A DNA stretch of 64,000 nt from Trichosphaerium sp. ATCC 40318 (Eukaryota; Discosea; Flabellinia; Trichosidae). The position numbers and the translations under genes were made by a program. Positions 23,110 through 35,100 of this stretch are shown one piece after another. The first letter of the stretch is position 1. Every line of letters begins with the position of its first letter. The notes under the pieces are model-generated. The model ran no database searches and was not told where the DNA came from. It saw nothing but the letters and a program-made list of their open reading frames with translations. The stretch is taken from NCBI GenBank assembly GCA_038496445.1, contig JALMLS010000619.1, positions 1 through 64,000 on the forward strand. The letters are read 5' to 3'.

Positions 23110-23300
23110 GCGTATTGTGGTATCCTGAAGAAACCAATTGAGTTGAAATTTGGTTGTTGCGCACACAACATACGTTTTCAAGAATAAATCTAGTCGTTTC
23201 GCAAAGTTGGAATTATGACCTGGTCTCAATGCCTAAAATAAATAAATAAATAACTGACAAAGAAAGTAACTTGGTTATATCTTTTTGAAAATCGTTTGGT
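23110..23300. repeat. Diverged dispersed repeat (copy B)
   Basis: Shares blocks in the same order with 16601-17180: ATTGTG..TATCCTGAA, CAAGAATAAATCT, TTTCG.AAAGTTGGA, CTCAATGCCTAAAAT, ATAAATAACTGACAAAGAAAGTAAC. Relative to copy A about 350 bases are missing between the blocks. No open frame is shared, so a decayed mobile element is the simplest reading. Confidence 0.6.
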
Positions 23301-23892
23301 GTCAATTACTTTACTACGTCACATCATGTGTACGATTCCCTCAACTCCTCAAGCATTATACGTTACTAACATACAACACAAACAAATCTGGTAACCAACA
23401 ACTTTCTCATAATTTTCTTACTCATTAATACTATTTGTTTTGTCTTCTCTTGGACTTCACCGTGTACCCGCTTTTGCAAATAGGGAAATGCATTATTTTC
23501 TAGGTTGGCTGTTATGCGAGCATTACGTTGAAAGAATGTTAAGTTTCAGCGTTTGTTGCACGACTGTTAATATCCGATATTATTTGAACTGGAAAATCTA
23601 ACTTTAGATTTTTTAGAATGGCACTGCAAAGGTTTTAAATATCGATATCAACCAGTGATATACAGAAAATAAGATAGCAAGGTATCCAATGCTCATACTT
23701 TAGTATGTGTCACACTTTTGTTATGATTCTCCTATTTATTAAGTGCTTTAGCATACAATGCCTATTTGTAAAACATTAAGTCGAATAATAGTATTAAATG
23801 CACTTATGAATTGTCAAAATCCATATTGGCAAAGTAAGGGTTTGGTAATACTGCAAGGCACGACCTGAAGAAGACTATAGCATTGTTTTGTG

Positions 23893-24024
23893 GGCGGTCT
23901 TTCCGCCTACTGGCGCACAGTAGCCCTGTATCCGCGAGTGCTTTAGCCAGTGCACGAGAATGAGCAAACGGCAGCTCACATTGTAGGTTAATTCCACAAG
24001 ACCTACCTGAGTTATTCCGGTAGG
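23893..24024. ncRNA. Possible structured RNA segment
   Basis: Several perfect short stems lie close together in GC-richer DNA: GGCGG/CCGCC at 23893-23907, CTACTG/CAGTAG at 23907-23923, GTAGGT/ACCTAC at 23983-24006, and CCTACC/GGTAGG at 24002-24024. The last two share ACCTACC and exclude each other. I could not match it to U1, U2, U5, U6, SRP, RNase P or tRNA. It could be an unknown RNA, a 5' leader of the downstream P450 gene, or chance. Confidence 0.3.
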
Positions 24025-24186
24025 CTATTTCGGTACGGATTGGTCCTGTTGTTATCCAACAATGTGAATATACAAGATTTACACGATAAATGTTTATCCC
24101 TGTTCGGAAGAATTTGTACTAACGTTGTTGTGTCGCTAAGAAAAGTCAACAGCAGTAATATTTTCAAAAACCATACGTCACGTGCA

Positions 24187-26245
24187 ATGTATCTGTTGAT
24201 TGTTGTTTTAGTACTGGTGTTTGCTATAATTGGGAGGGTAAAACGCCAGTTATGTTTTGCAAGTTAACCAAAACCTCTTTAGATATTTATTTGGCCTTTT
24301 ATCGAGTACAAAGGAGCCATTAAGGTGCATTTTAGGCGCTTGTGAGCTTGTTTACCATATTTAGCTCCCTGGACCACCTAGGCACATATTATTCGGTTCA
24401 TTGTATAACATACCAATAGAGAAAGTAATGCAGGTATGTAGTTGATGGATTTATAAGACGGGTCAACTTTTAACCGCATTCACATTTTGCCGTTCTGACA
24501 TTGGACTTACTGTTAACACAGAAACAAGTCGAATGGAGTATCAAGTATGATCATGTTTTCAACCAGTGGATGGGACCTAGTGTGGTAATGGGCACGTCAC
24601 GTGACATTTATACAACCCATTTCTAACCTCTTGTGAACAGCATGTGTAAGCGATCCAAAGTACATCAAGCCGCTAATGAGATCATCTGTGAACATTGAAA
24701 AAGGACTTGCGTACTTTATTATTCGTCCATGGCTACGAGATGGTCTTCTTCTCAGGTCAGACTGAACGTCACACAACTTCTCCTGACACTTCTCGTAGCT
24801 CAGGATCGAAATGGAAGACACGCAGGCGGTTGCTTACTCCAGGCTTCCACTACAATATCTTGAAGGTAGTAGGAAAATGCACAACACGTTTTTTAACTGG
24901 TATTGAAAGGGGTATGTTCGGCTAGCTGGCCAGAAAGCGAAGGAGTTCGTAGATATTGTGTACGCTTTTTTGACATAGCCATTTATCTAAAGCAATGATG
25001 ATAGGGCCAATAAACATCTCGGACAATTCATGGAGGTACAAAAAGAAATGACGCATCTCAGCTTGGATATTGTTGGTACATAAACATAAAAACTAGTGTT
25101 GTACTTCTGGCTTATTGTATTCTAGGTCTTTGTGCGTTTAATTCAGATTTTAACGCTACAAGTGGACAATCTGGTACGTACGAAGACAGTGCATGTGTTC
25201 TAAAATGGTACAGAGTATGTCAATGCTGTAGAGGAGATCTCGTCAATGGCAGAGCACTGGATACGAAATCTTGCCTTTCTCCAAAATCATAGTCTATTTA
25301 AGCTTACGTCCACTGGATCACGTTACTTTAAAGCGATGAACATGATGCATGAACACACAGCAAATATTATAAGAAATCGTATGAGTGAGCTAAAGGAAGG
25401 AACTGTTTCCAAAAAGAAGAAGCTTGACTTTCTAGATATTCTCCTGGAGTGCCGTAATGAAGATGGCAAGCCTCTCGACTTCCTATCCATCCATGAAGAA
25501 GTTGATACATTCTTATTCGAAGGTACTACCTAAAACGAATCAGAGTAGGGTTGTTCTTTGTTTAACACTTCCGTTCTAGGTCATGATACAACTGGTCACT
25601 CTCTTAGTTGGGCGTTGTATTGCTTAGCTACAAATCCAGAAGCACAACGCAAAGCTCAAGAAGAAGTAGACAAAGTCCTAGGGGATAAGGAATTTCCAGA
25701 ATACGGAGACCTAGCATTGTTCAAGTACTTGACTCTCTGTATAAAAGAAACAATGAGGTTGTACCCAGCAGGTAATATTTCTTCCTTACTCTTGAACTCC
25801 CAGCTCTCTGACATGCGTAAATAGTTCCCTTTGTCATACGTAACCTCACCGAACCTTTGATTCTGAAAAATACAGTATTGTCAGCAGGCTCGATGGTTCA
25901 AGTGTCACCTTTTCTGTTGCATAGGAACCCTACTATATGGCCAGAACCAGAAAAATTTATCCCGGAAAGATTTTTAGAGTCGCCTAAACCATTCACATAT
26001 ATTCCTTTCAGCGCTGGTACGGAAGCTTTTAAACATACATGTGTACCTTGTTTCTGAAGCATATAATAGGACCTCGAAACTGTATTGGACAGAACTTCGC
26101 TATGCATGAAATGATAGTTGTTCTTGCAATGATACTTCGTGCTTATAACATTGAGTTGGATGCGGACCACACAATAATACCTGTCTTCAAAATTATTCTA
26201 AAGTCCCTCCATGGTGTCAAAGTAAAATTCAATAAGCGTGCTTGA
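24187..26245 (+). CDS. Cytochrome P450, CYP4-like
   Basis: Thirteen exons, about 470 residues, ATG at 24187. An N-terminal membrane anchor (MYLLIVVLVLVFAIIG) is followed by the proline hinge LPGPP, the KWKTRRRLLTPGFH segment, CAFN, the I-helix oxygen motif EGHDTTGHS, the E-x-x-R motif KETMRL, PERF, and the heme loop FSAGPRNCIGQNFA with the cysteine ligand. These marks and their order fit CYP4-type enzymes of the endoplasmic reticulum that hydroxylate fatty acids and related lipids; the substrate here is not known. All motifs are intact, so it should be active. An exon ends TCAC before a GTGACA donor, making a CACGTGA word at the junction (24598). Confidence 0.92.
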
Positions 26246-26537
26246 TGTATGCATCTTCTTTGTAATAAATCACGTGATAACAAACAGTTTTTATTTGGCA
26301 TTTCGCATGGCAGTTTTGTGATACTAAAAGGTTATGACTGTTGGATGCTTTATGCCTTTACTCTGATGGCTAGGTAACAAAGCTTTCAGTGTGAATTCCA
26401 AGTTCTCTTATTCAGTAGCAATTGGTTATGGTCAACTCGCAATAAAAAGAGTGTAAAGTCAAACTTAAGGATGAGTTGACTCAATCACAAAACATTTTTT
26501 CTGTTTTAATTGTAAGTGGTTTCAAACGGCTAAAACG

Positions 26538-27834
26538 ATGTCGCAGGCAATAAATTACCTTGAGAATATTCCACCAGTACCTATCATAGATCATTAAATT
26601 GCAAATTAACAATAAAACAGGAACTCTTCTTTTTTCTTCAAGATGAAATGCCTATATCGGTTATGGGGCGTATAGCATGTACCTCAAAGCTTTTAAACTC
26701 TGTAAGTTTGTGTTTAATCTAAAACTGTTAACAACATCCAAAGGCGTTCGATAATGCGTCAATGTGGAGAAATAAAGCTAAATCAGTATTTCCTGGATCA
26801 ATACACAGTTTACAAGTTTCAAATAACGCTTGGCGGGAAGCTTATGCGCTATTAGGTACCCTCACTCATTAGCAATGCCAATGAGATGTTTATATTGATC
26901 ATTTAGAGGGTAACTCTGCGAAAAACACAATACCTTGGGAAACAGACGATAAAAGCAGATTCAAACTAAAAATAGAACCGAAACAAAATGAAATTTCCGT
27001 TAAACAACTTTCAGATCCAACTACTTCCAGACCTGCTTGTGTATGTCTTTTTTTGTCACCTATTGCCTAAATTAAGTATATTTTTAGACTGTAAAGCTTC
27101 CAAAGTGGACTTTTGCATCAGCAGAGGAAGGTCCACGTGTCATGTTATGTTACTACGAAATTACAATCGTTAAAAAAAATCCTTTTGACAGGTATGGAAA
27201 AAAACCAAACATACATCGATTCTAATTAAGATATAAGCTCTTTTGCTGTAGGTATAGGACCAAAAGATTTTACAAATACTTACCAGTGTGTTGGATGGCT
27301 TGATTCGTCATTTGCACTTCATACAGACGACTTTGGCACGTGCTAAACAAATTTGTTTATTGTCCTTGGTTTTAGTAACATTAGTTTAAAGGGCAGTACT
27401 TTTCTCTCTATGCAGGACCTAAACACCATTTTGAAGCAAACAACCATGAAATTGCAGTTGGTGATACCGTTGGATGTGGTATATGCTGGAACGGAGTTGT
27501 AATATGGACTCTCAATGGAAAACTGTTGGAGATTGGAGCAGTTTCATTGAATAATGACAAAGAATATATTGAGTCGTATGACTTAGATTATAGAGAAATC
27601 ATCTTGTTCTAATCTACTACTAGATATCATGGCGCTATTACAAGCTTATCCAACGGTGATGACTACGTCATCAACACTGGGCGCAAGCCGTTTAAATTTG
27701 ACACTACATCATTTTTAACGAAATATGAAAATACTATTAAAGGCCTAGTACTTAATGCATGTGACGGTGGATCTTTGTTTGTTTCAAATAACATGCGCCC
27801 AAAAAGATATGACAGTCAAATACCCAAAGATTAA
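26538..27834 (+). CDS. F-box and SPRY domain protein
   Basis: Eight exons, about 340 residues, ATG at 26538. The N-terminus reads as an F-box (NIPPELFFFLQDEMP, then GRIACTSKLLN and a W at the end), which would bind Skp1 in an SCF ubiquitin ligase. From about residue 120 a SPRY domain follows: YYEITIV, TYQCVGWLDSSFALHTDDFG, VGDTVGCGI, LNGKLLEIGAV, HGAITSLSNGDD, RKPFKFD. SPRY usually selects the protein target. One junction (exon 5 to 6) is out of phase by one base beside a run of eight A at 27172-27179; seven A would restore it, so a homopolymer error or a real frameshift is possible. An intron at 27336-27415 begins GCACGTGC. AATAAA follows the stop. Confidence 0.75.
27336..27415 (+). other. 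GC-AG intron, donor GCACGTG
   Basis: An 80-nt intron with donor TTTG|GCACGTGCTAA and acceptor TATGCAG in the SPRY gene. Removal gives DDFG|PKHF in the frame of the SPRY domain on both sides. Confidence 0.7.
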
Positions 27835-28005
27835 TAAATAAAGTAAATCAAAGCCAAGCGAGAAAACAAAATATAATTATCTATGGTAAACAAATATTAA
27901 TAAAAGTTACGATAATGCTGCTCCTCTTTAAATAGCACTTACAACTTCTCCAAACCCACATATTTAAGGCACTTTCGTTGCACCTTTTTCTATCACTCAT
28001 ATCCA

Positions 28006-28284
28006 ATGGCACCAGGCGATGTACTTTGGTTTTTATTTTTTCACATTAGGATCTTACTTTCCAACTTCTTACTTGAGTATGTATCAGTCGCTTTCGTCAG
28101 AGATCTAACCCGCATAGCTAATAACAATAGAAAAATTTTAGGAACCTCAGCGTTACCATCTAATCCTTCTGTTAGAGCTGCAAGCTTGATACTTAGACGT
28201 AGATTTTGATATCTATTATGCCTTTATGTAAATTTCGATCATTCAGATAAGGTGAGAAAAAAATACCAAAAGCAGAAAGGATGA
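28006..28284 (+). CDS. Hypothetical small membrane protein
   Basis: Candidate two-exon gene: MAPGDVLWFLFFHIRILL opens a possible transmembrane stretch, then a polar block (VRDLTRIANNNRK, SNPSVRAASLILR), and a 48-nt intron (GTAGAT...TTCAG, from about 28201) leads to a basic tail HKVRKKYQKQKG and stop TGA at 28282-28284. Phases agree, but I know no family, and the region could also be non-coding. Confidence 0.3.
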
Positions 28285-28825
28285 AGGAGACAAAAAAGAG
28301 TCCTAAAATCCTGTGGATAAATGGAGAAAGCTCGAAAGAAGGTATTTATTGACTTCACTAATACGTTGGATTCCTTCAGGTTTAGCAACTTTTGACAATC
28401 ACTACTGGAGTTTTTATCGATTTCATTCTTTCCGGAATAGAGTTTTTTGATTTGCGAAGTCTGTCGTTCTTAACCTTTTGTTTGTAGGCATGGAAAACTG
28501 CCATGTCAAAATGAAAGATATCATGGATGGTATGAACAGGTACGATAAAAACAGCATACTCCAGTCCATACACTCTAACCTACGCACTAGCTATAGGTTT
28601 GAAACTGGTTTGAACCAAAGTTGAACGAAGGCACAACCAGATTTTTGTTTTTCAGTTGATCACGTGATATTAATGCCTAAGTTTTACTTGCAAGTAAAGG
28701 AAGTCATACAATTATTCATGTAAATGCAGACTACCATATGTAACTAAAACTCCCTATGATGCAATACCAGCCTTTTTCTTTTTTTTTATTTCGCCATTTT
28801 TTTTTTACATATTTGTTGGTTTTTT
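28285..28825. other. Intergenic, nothing firm
   Basis: A spacer between convergent genes. It holds a few short frames that could not be spliced into a gene, a CACGTG at 28661 and T-rich runs near 28775-28830 just beyond the 3' end of the minus-strand Pet127-like gene. Confidence 0.4.
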
Positions 28826-31415
28826 TTACTCTTTTGTTTTACTAAACAACTGAGAAGCCTTTGATTTATTATAATCTACCTTAAAACCTCTTTGTTGATG
28901 TTTTTGAGTTTGTTGTTCACCACCGTTACTATTATTTTGTCTTCCAGATGATGGTGACGTATTATATTTAGTAGCATTTGTTTGGTTGTTGCTACTAACA
29001 TTCTTACCATAAAACCATTGTTTAATAAAATCATCCATTTTTTGTTGAGACCAATTAAGCTCTTCAATTTTATAATAAATACCCAATTTATCCCCAACGA
29101 GCTGATGTAAGTGTCCTACAGTAACCACTGAGTTTAGTGTAGTTTCTACATGTACATTAAAGCCCATCAGAGCTCCAACTTTGTCACCAGTAGCATCTAA
29201 AAGAATCGATTAAATCAAAACAAAACAGAAAAGAAACTCAGATGCCTACCTTTTGGTATGACAAACGCTCTCATGAACGAGTCACTATTCCTAGATACGC
29301 TTATAGCCTGGTGTATGACATGGACGTTTCCTTCAGGAAACCTAGGAGTTGTGTAAGCTGATAAGAACCGATTGGGAAAAAAAGAGATTTTGTGCATGCC
29401 TTTCTGTAACATAGCCAAGTAATTTAGATAATAAGACTGTAGTTGCATTAAATATTGTATCAGCTTGTTCCTTATTATCATATAGATGCTTTTCCATTGC
29501 AGCGATTGGTAAAAACTCAAAGCCAAACATTTCTTTTGTATTATGATATGCTACAAATACACCTGCCATCTTTCCTAAAATAAAACATGCTTAGAGCACT
29601 GAACACAAAGCAAACGAAGAAAAAAATAATATCAAAAAAACACACGATTATATGATCATACATAAGTAAATGAACAAAGTGATTTTAAAGAAACTCCACA
29701 AAAGCAACGAGTTTGGTCCAAACCAAAAAAAAAAAAAAAGGAAAAAAAAAGGAGAAAAACGTTTTGTCGACTAAAACGTACCTATCCGAACTTGCAAGGA
29801 GTGCTTCAAGAAAGCAGCTCTAATCATATCATAGAATTCACGTTCAAAACTATCACCGTACCCACTAAAAATAGTAAGTAAAAGAACCAAAACGAAACGA
29901 AAGTAATATTAACCGCACGTGACATGCTCCAATTTAGATACGTGATAGTCAGGTGGTTCCAAAAGATCCAATCGAATATCTGAAGTGGCACGTGTCTTTA
30001 AATCAAATGTACCACCTACACCATCTCCATAACAATCTAGCTGAGCTCTCATCAAGAAATCAGCACGCTGTAACAAAACAGTTAAGATATATTCGTATAG
30101 TACATTTTTAGACATTACCTTTGTGTAGTGAAATACGTCCTCAATAGTATCATCAGGGCTAGCTGTTGTTGGCTTAACAAATTGAGATACAAATACATCA
30201 GCTGGATTTGTAAGCATGTGTTCCATTGATTTGCCCAAGAACATAAGAAGTTGAACTTTTTTTTCTCTTGTTTCTCTTTTCTGTACTATCTCCTCAGCTG
30301 TCATATTAGACACGTTGGAATTGAATTCTAATTGACACTTATATGCATCTAGACTGTATACACCATTTTGATTTGTTAACGAGATTCCAGTAGGTGCAGA
30401 AGCAGCTCTTGTAGGATGTCGAGGCTGAAAATAAAAAAATTAAACAACTTTTTTTTTGTTTTCCATTTTACTGTACCCTACGTGCGAAATCTTGACTTAA
30501 ATTATGTGTACGCGCAGGCTTATGGTTAGTTATAAGCCAAGTCAACTGAGATAATGTACTAGTAAGAGATGACGTAGAACCCTAAATAAAGTTAAAAAAT
30601 AAGAAATTTTTAGGAGTCTATTTTGACGCGTACAGTGTATCGAGCACCATGTTCAACAGCAAGAGATTGAAGAACTGTGTCTTTAGATGCCGTAATATAA
30701 GGTGGTATCTTGGCGGTATCTATTTCATCTGGATGATGAATCTAACGGACAAAAAAAATTAAAAAGTGTCAAATCTCATAAAAGTGAAAAAAATATAAAA
30801 CTTTTGGGCGATGGTGCATTTCATACGTATGATAATGACTGATCAAAGTTAAACTTTTCTTTTTCCTTCAATAAATGTAATCCAGGCTCATTCAAAACCT
30901 TGTCTAACCTAAAGGTAACAATGTGTCAGTACAAGACATGTCAACAAATAATAATTGAATGTGAGCGTTCTGGTACTTTTAAAATAAGCTAAGAATACGC
31001 ACCCATGGTCGAGTTTTGGGATAAGGCTCAAGTCAGGGAATGATACAGTCTCCTAAAAGAAGTTATTGGTTTTTGTACAAATAATTGTAATACGCATCTA
31101 AGGCACTCTCGACGCCTACGCTCGCGCGAAAGAAGTGAAACAATTATACAGCAGTGCGTTTTAAGTGTAAATTATCAAACTTACGTGTTCAACTGTTGTA
31201 TCTAGCTTGGTATAACCCAAGCCTTCTAGATCGTCTTCTTTGAGTTTCTTGGATGAATTAGCGTTTTTTCTCAGTTGACATTTTCTCAGTAGTACCTTGA
31301 ATTGCTGCGAAAACACATCTACGTTTGCGCCGCACCAACCTCTGTAATTAATACCGAGTTTGGCAGGTTCTTCCTTGCCGCGCTCTAAATTCACCAGTAT
31401 TAGGCTACAAACCAT
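28826..31415 (-). CDS. Pet127-like mitochondrial protein
   Basis: About 11 exons on the minus strand; stop at 28826-28828, start placed at ATG 31415 (MVCSLILVNLERG), uncertain. Signature stretches of the Pet127 family are clear: IPKLDHGLDKVL, YTGSTSSLTSTLSQ, FLMRAQLDCYGDGVGGTFDLKTRA, SIRLD-like SDIRLD, GYGDSFEREFYDMIR, KHSLQVRIGKMAGVFVAYHN, FGFEFLPI. In yeast Pet127 is a mitochondrial membrane-associated factor for RNA 5' processing and stability. The fungal LPGT loop is replaced by GVGGT. A Gln/Asn/Lys-rich tail (about 110 residues) extends beyond the conserved core. It is transcribed divergently from the ankyrin kinase gene. Confidence 0.82.
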
Positions 31416-32134
31416 ATTTAATACGCATCACGGACCTTCTGGATCCCAAAAAGCTCTGCGATTATTTTCTTGAAGCTGTTTTCCTACTTTGCCAACGTAA
31501 TTCGATACTACTTCGTTAGCAGAGGCCCTCTGGGTGGAAGGTAATGGAAATTGTTTCTCTCTTCGAACACGACAGAAGCCAGTTAACCGCATACAATAAT
31601 ATACGTGGTGTGTTCACCTGGGGAGAAATATTGAGCTCGTACATCAAATGCAACAGAGTAAACTTAACTATGTTCAAAATTTTTGGTTTCAGTGTAGCAA
31701 TGTAATGAGTGGCATTAGTCACAAGATTCGCACTGAGATTGTGTAACAGCTAAAATAGATGAAGCGAGGCTTCTTGAGTGATACAAACGTAATTGTAGTT
31801 TGTATGAGCTACACGCACGAAGATTAATTACTGGATCATAATACCGCCGGTGTTGGCTACACAGCGCCTAAAAAAAAAACAAGTCCAGCGAGAGCGCTTT
31901 CAATTATACTATACGCCACCCACTCATTGATCGCGTAATTAGTTTGTTACTTCGTTGATTGTTAGTTGTCACTTTCGCGTTGCGAGGACACTGAGTAGCA
32001 AACGTGATTTGTTGAACGTTGAACGCACTCTATCGTGGAGGTTCGTGGGTAGAATCAATTTTTTTGCTTCACAAAAGTCGTAAAGGCATTTCTTTTGTGT
32101 TCACAGTACCAAAAAGCAATAATTAATACGCAAT
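31416..32134. promoter_or_regulatory. Divergent intergenic region
   Basis: About 0.7 kb between the Pet127-like gene (minus) and the ankyrin kinase gene (plus); both promoters should lie here. Small open frames are not convincing, though a 5' non-coding or N-terminal exon of the Pet127-like gene could lie at 31430-31720. Confidence 0.4.
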
Positions 32135-35100
32135 ATGTCAAAGCGTAAGATAGGAAGCTTTAAAGGATCCCGCAGAAAGAAAAAGGGTCTATTTCGTCTA
32201 GTAAGAGAAGGCACAGTTGAAGACGTGGATGCGGCGCTTAGAAAAAAAGGAGCAAGTGAAGAGATTGATTTTAGAGGCCAGGTATGAATTTAGTAGTTCC
32301 AGCACGTGACATCAAAGAGTTTTGAAAAAATTATTTTCCTTGATGCTTTTATTGAATAATTTAATCTCGCTCAGTGTGGATGCTTAGTAACGGCATCACT
32401 TCGCGTTTGGTTTTTTAAATAGGACAATCTGAAAAAATTTTGTACCGTTTTGATCTAACAGGTTAATATAGAACGCCCTTCATGTGGCAGCAGCTAGGGG
32501 TGAACCTGGTATCGTTAGCGCTCTATTAAAAGGAGGCGTAAACTTTAATCTTGCCGATTCTGAGGTACGCCGCCATAAACCGCTTCAACATCACGTGACG
32601 AATCAGCTATTTTTGTTTACGGGTTTTGCCGAACTTTGAGCGGCGTAATGTATCTGTGTATGCTTAAACGCGCTGTAGAATTGGTATCCTATACATAGAG
32701 CAGCTGAAAAGAACCATCTTGATGTCGTCATCATCCTACTCTCGCAAGAAGGCATTAAAGGCACTAAAGTAGTTTTTTGTACCAATGAGACTTACAGTAA
32801 GTGTAGTGCGTCATCCAAACGGTGATGGTCATACATTAATGCATTTGATTGCAATGAATTGTGCAAACGCTGCTAAAGACTTTATAAAGGCTATTATTGA
32901 CGTACGATTTAAAAAACAAGTTTGTTTTGAAATTTACTGTTCATTATAAAAGTTCTAACTTGTGTTGAATAGAAAGGTGGCGAAATAAACGCTACTGGAC
33001 CGGGTGGAAACACACCACTTCATTTCGGTACTACTCTAAGTTTAAATTTATAACTTCCTTTTGGTAAAAAGAGCGCAAGCACGTGATTTTATTACGACTT
33101 CCTATGTTTAATGCTATTTTTTACTTTTTTTGTTAATTTGTTTAGCAACTGTTTCTGGTCATGTCAAAACAGCTGAATCCCTTATAAGGTGTGGATCTCA
33201 GGCACGTTCTTTTATTCTAGAATATCTAATTAGCTTACGTGCTACTAGTGCGAAATTATGAACGATAAAGGAGAAAAACCACTTACACTAGCGACATTAT
33301 CGGGAAATGCGAAATTAATAAGGTACACAATTTACATTATTGAGCAATAATTTACGTACTCTTAGCACTCTACTACGCTCTCATGGTGCCAGTAAAACAC
33401 ATAAACGGTCAGTATCTTCTCCTGGACCACATATAAGTAACAAAATATCGTAAGCACCTTTTTTAGTTTGAACAGTATCTTACTTTGTGTTTTTCAGCTC
33501 CAAAAAAGGACGTAAAAAATCGCGTCAGACTGCTACTTCAGTATCTGATTCGCATCCAGAACCTGATAAAAGCGTAAAGGTAAAATAATAAAAGGTATAA
33601 CGGATACTAACGCGAATACAATAGTACGAGTTGACATTTTATGGCAAAGATTTTTATTTGTGCTTAAAAGATGACAATTGGGATCGTGCTTTGTAAGCGC
33701 TTTATATTTTCCTTGATAACACTTACTAATTATACGCAGGTTTGAAGGAGGAGTAGAGATAATGCGCGAGAAGGGTCACAAAGTACCAAACGACCCAGCG
33801 ACACACGATGACGCACAACAAAAAGAAAAGGTGCTTTTCTTACCATTAAAATATCCATCATAGCTGTCGCTTACCTTTTTGTCTCTTAAAGATGCCAATG
33901 TCTAAATTATTCGCATTGTATCTATCAGTATCTGGAAAAGCCAAAGAAGACCCACAGATTTTAAAATGGATCGAAAAGTTTCTTGCTGGGCCTAAACAAG
34001 CGTATTTTAATCACCTCATAAAGACCTGGGATCATCGTATTCGTGTAAGTTTATGCACGTGGTTTTTTTTGGAGATAAACTCACGTGATATTTTCAGGAA
34101 CGTCCAAACGAAGACGGTATAATAGATGACGGCGCTGGACTTGGAAACGGTGATAGCAATGATCCAACATCACCCAACTTTTATCCATCTTCTGCTCCAG
34201 AAAATAATCATAGAAGTCATAGAAGCAGGCCAAATTCGGATAGTAGTAGTCGTAGAGCTGCTAGGAGATCTAGAAGCGAAAGAGAAGCACGTCATAGCAT
34301 AGACTATGGGTCTACAAAGAGATACAAGGAGTTTAAAAGCGGAAAGGATAAAGAAAGGTACACGTTCTTTGCTTTGGTGATAGCCTCCTAATATTCTTCA
34401 GCAGAGGTCAAAGAGTATCTAGAGATTCAAAGAGAAGATCTCAGAAATTAACACCAGAAGCGTAAGCCTCATAAATCCAACTTGATTCAGAAAAAAAACC
34501 GAAAAAATCGATAACTTTTATGTTTGTTCTCATGATACTTCTTCTAATTATCCAGCAGTCAATCACTCAAAAGAAAAAAATCACGCAAAGAGCGTACAAA
34601 ATCAAGTGAGCGTGGGGACAGATCAAGTGGTGGAGAAAGAGGTGGTAAAAGCGATAAAGTCGATCGCGTAGATAAGTCAAGTGGAGGTGGTGAGCGCAAG
34701 TCACACAATATTTGGGATGATTTCACTAGTGACAAGGATCAACGCATGTTAGACATTCTGGCTGGAGACGTTGAGCCGAAAATAAACGGTACGTCTCACG
34801 AGTTTGGACGAAAAATCAAAGCTTTTTGTCTTATTTCAATGAAACTAACTTGTTGAAAAGAGAAATTGAAAGAAGGGTTGCCGAAGAAGAAAACAAAACC
34901 TTCATACCAAACAAAACATCGTGCTCGAAATCTTATTGCTAGACGCAATATCGAGGGTACTTTCAAATGGGAAATAAGCCCACAGGACATTCAAGTTAAG
35001 GAAAAAATTGACTCAGGTAAAGTTGACTTTTTCGCTTAAGTCAGAATTGTGTTGACTGTTTTAAGGGTCATTTGGTGTTGTTTATAAAGGTACATGGATG

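Larger units (their letters stand above)
22554..24186. other. Repeat-rich spacer
   Basis: No gene is evident over 1.6 kb. It contains a foldback element (22948-23056), a second copy of a dispersed repeat (23110-23300, with a short TAAA run near 23237), and a GC-richer segment with several hairpins (23893-24024). These are listed separately. Confidence 0.55.

Noticed and set aside
23237..23255. Short TAAA run as a microsatellite locus
   Set aside because: Only about four units, not notable by itself.
23893..24024. Idea that the hairpin segment is U3, SRP or RNase P RNA
   Set aside because: No diagnostic boxes of these RNAs could be found by eye, so left unnamed.
28240..28620. Possible second small plus-strand gene (MKETKKSPKILW...)
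   Set aside because: One junction fits but the next does not keep phase; too weak.
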